Assembly: GCA_011049095.1 (NCBI GenBank) | Contig: DSDE01000151.1 | Coordinates: forward strand, 1 to 8,656 | Reading direction: 5' to 3' | DNA from: Fidelibacterota bacterium | GTDB taxonomy: Bacteria; Fidelibacterota; Fidelibacteria; Fidelibacterales; DSDE01 | Length of the DNA stretch: 8,656 bases | Made by a program: the position numbers and the translations under genes | Notes under the pieces: generated by a model | What the model was told of the DNA's origin: nothing | Database searches by the model: none | The model's input: only the letters and a program-made list of their open reading frames with translations | Shown here: positions 7,391 through 8,656 of the stretch, piece after piece | How the letters are laid out: every line of letters starts with the position of its first letter | Position numbering within the stretch: position 1 is the stretch's first letter

Positions 7391-8656
7391 TATAATTGAT
7401 TAATTGCTGATTTAAGACTAGTTAAAGCCACATTAAATTCAAAAATAGATGAAAGATAGGCTGACTGTGCCTGAAGCCATCCGCTTTCGGCATTTAGCAC
7501 TTCAAGCTGGGTCACGCTGCCATTATCATACATTAGTCTCGCAAGGCGAAGAGCTTCTGCTGCTTGCTCTACCAAACGGCTATTGCTCTCGATTTTCAAT
7601 TCACTTTCCCTTAGCATAAGGTAAGCAGATTCCACATCAGCTTCGATAAGCAGCTCCATCTGCCGGCTTTGGAGCTCAAGCTCTTTCTCGCCAATTTTTG
7701 CTTTCTGAATGCCGGCCAGCTTTCTGCCGCCATTAAAAAGGGGTATAGAAACTACGAGAGCTGTGCTTCTGCTGCGGTAATAATCCAGATCTTCTGTTTT
7801 ATCTGCCTGAGCCTGATGACGCAGGTCAGCGCTAAGAGAGACCATTGGCAACGCCTGCCCCACTGCTATTCTTTTCTGATTGACTGCTATGCTTTTTTGG
7901 CTTCTCATTAGCTTCAACTCAAGACGTTGCTCAGCAGCAATTACTTTAAGCTCTTCCAGAGATTTTTCCTGGAAAGGATTTTTTTCCTGAATCAGCTCAC
8001 CCACGCTGTCAAATTTTTGTGTCGGCGGCACATTGAGAAAAGTATTAAAATTTGTAAGCAATATCTGTTTTTGATTTTTCAAATTAATAAGCTGCGGCCT
8101 AAGGCTTTCGTAGCCGACTTGTGCTTGCAGGGCTTCAAACTGGTTAGCTTTCCCCACATTTAATTTTTTCTGCACTGTTTCATAGTTCAGTTTGGCTGAC
8201 TCAAGGCTTCTTTCTGTCGCTTTCTCCAGGCTGCTGAGCAAACCGAGCTGGTAATAGAGGGTGCGAATGGTTTTGATGATATCCATTTCCCGCTGCTCTT
8301 TGCTTAATTCCGCCAGCCTGACACCTTCCCTGGCAATCTTGTAACCACTGTAAACCATGCCACCAGTAAAAATTGGTTGAGAAAGAGAAACACCTCCCGT
8401 ACTGCTGTAAACAGAGCCCATTGGAATAGCAGTTGCCGGCGCTGGCCCGGGTCCATCAAAATCAATTACAATGACTGGCAACTCATAGTTTTTGGTATAT
8501 TGACCATAGGCACTGATGCTAGGCAAAACCGCACCTATTGCATCCCTGAGACTTATTTCTGCTTTTCGCAGTGCCTCATCAGCAAGCTGCAATTGCAGAT
8601 TGTTTTCCAGCGCAATTGCTTCAGCTTCACTTAATTTAAGGCCTCTGCCAAATAAG
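7390..8656 (-). CDS. TolC-family outer-membrane efflux channel, 5' partial
   Basis: This is the outer-membrane channel of the tripartite pump. The frame stays open from the stop at 7390-7392 to the right edge, giving 421 residues; the last bases at 8593-8655 read LKLSEAEAIALENN and neighbours, the typical opening of a TolC-family repeat, so the gene continues past 8656. A TTG at 8590-8592 could be taken as a start but falls inside this conserved helix and is not credible. The signal peptide and true start are missing. Two OEP repeats are visible: repeat 1 with LPSISAYG (44-51) and LSQPIFTGG (91-99), repeat 2 with LPMVSLSADL (269-278) and SIPLFNGGR (303-311), ending with DNGSVTQLEVL (377-387). 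Long amphipathic helices lie between these. A hydrophobic, Pro-rich segment (about 58-80) probably forms the first membrane beta-hairpin. It is upstream of the adaptor gene in one operon; its promoter is outside the window. Confidence 0.94.
   Translation of the reverse strand, partial: LFGRGLKLSEAEAIALENNLQLQLADEALRKAEISLRDAIGAVLPSISAYGQYTKNYELPVIVIDFDGPGPAPATAIPMGSVYSSTGGVSLSQPIFTGGMVYSGYKIAREGVRLAELSKEQREMDIIKTIRTLYYQLGLLSSLEKATERSLESAKLNYETVQKKLNVGKANQFEALQAQVGYESLRPQLINLKNQKQILLTNFNTFLNVPPTQKFDSVGELIQEKNPFQEKSLEELKVIAAEQRLELKLMRSQKSIAVNQKRIAVGQALPMVSLSADLRHQAQADKTEDLDYYRSRSTALVVSIPLFNGGRKLAGIQKAKIGEKELELQSRQMELLIEADVESAYLMLRESELKIESNSRLVEQAAEALRLARLMYDNGSVTQLEVLNAESGWLQAQSAYLSSIFEFNVALTSLKSAINQL

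Noticed and set aside
2982..8656. Heavy-metal efflux (Cus/Czc type) identity for the pump operon
   Set aside because: TM4 and TM10 motifs fit HAE1-like pumps better, and I see no Met or His clusters typical of metal-handling adaptors or pumps.

Overview
The window holds five protein-coding genes, one of them cut by the right edge, and no RNA gene, insertion sequence, CRISPR array or phage remnant that I can support. The organism is Gram-negative, because it encodes a complete envelope-spanning RND efflux pump with a lipoprotein adaptor and a TolC-like outer-membrane channel. Base composition is moderate, with neither strong AT nor strong GC bias. The YbiT-type ABC-F protein with a degenerate second Walker A, together with a TM1586-type nitroreductase, loosely suggests a bacterium of the Bacteroidota/FCB group or a neighbouring phylum. 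That placement is a guess and no marker gene here settles it.

Layout, left to right. (1) Positions 19-1656, minus strand: an ABC-F ATPase of the YbiT type, a soluble tandem-ATPase protein expected to act on the ribosome. (2) Positions 1657-2071: a 415-bp divergent intergenic region with no convincing gene and no clear promoter. (3) Positions 2072-2932, plus strand: a TM1586-like nitroreductase-family flavoprotein. (4) Positions 2933-2981: a short convergent gap containing a strong GC hairpin. Its U-tract faces the minus strand, so it mainly ends the efflux operon. (5) Positions 2982-8656, minus strand: a three-gene operon read right to left, outer-membrane channel (partial), periplasmic adaptor, then RND inner-membrane pump. 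Each gene pair is separated by only 14 nt, with strong Shine-Dalgarno sequences at or beside the preceding stop codon.

The operon makes one machine. The RND protein takes substrates from the inner membrane or periplasm using proton-motive force, the lipid-anchored adaptor bridges the periplasm, and the TolC-like channel opens to the outside. The substrate cannot be read from sequence. No regulator is present in the window, and the operon promoter and the channel's signal peptide lie beyond the right edge. The ABC-F and nitroreductase genes are separate transcription units with no visible functional link to the pump.

Nothing here looks like an undescribed system. The observations most worth a second look are the asymmetric ATP sites of the ABC-F protein, the non-canonical proton-relay residues of the RND pump, and an unusually long spacer between the adaptor's lipid anchor and its core.
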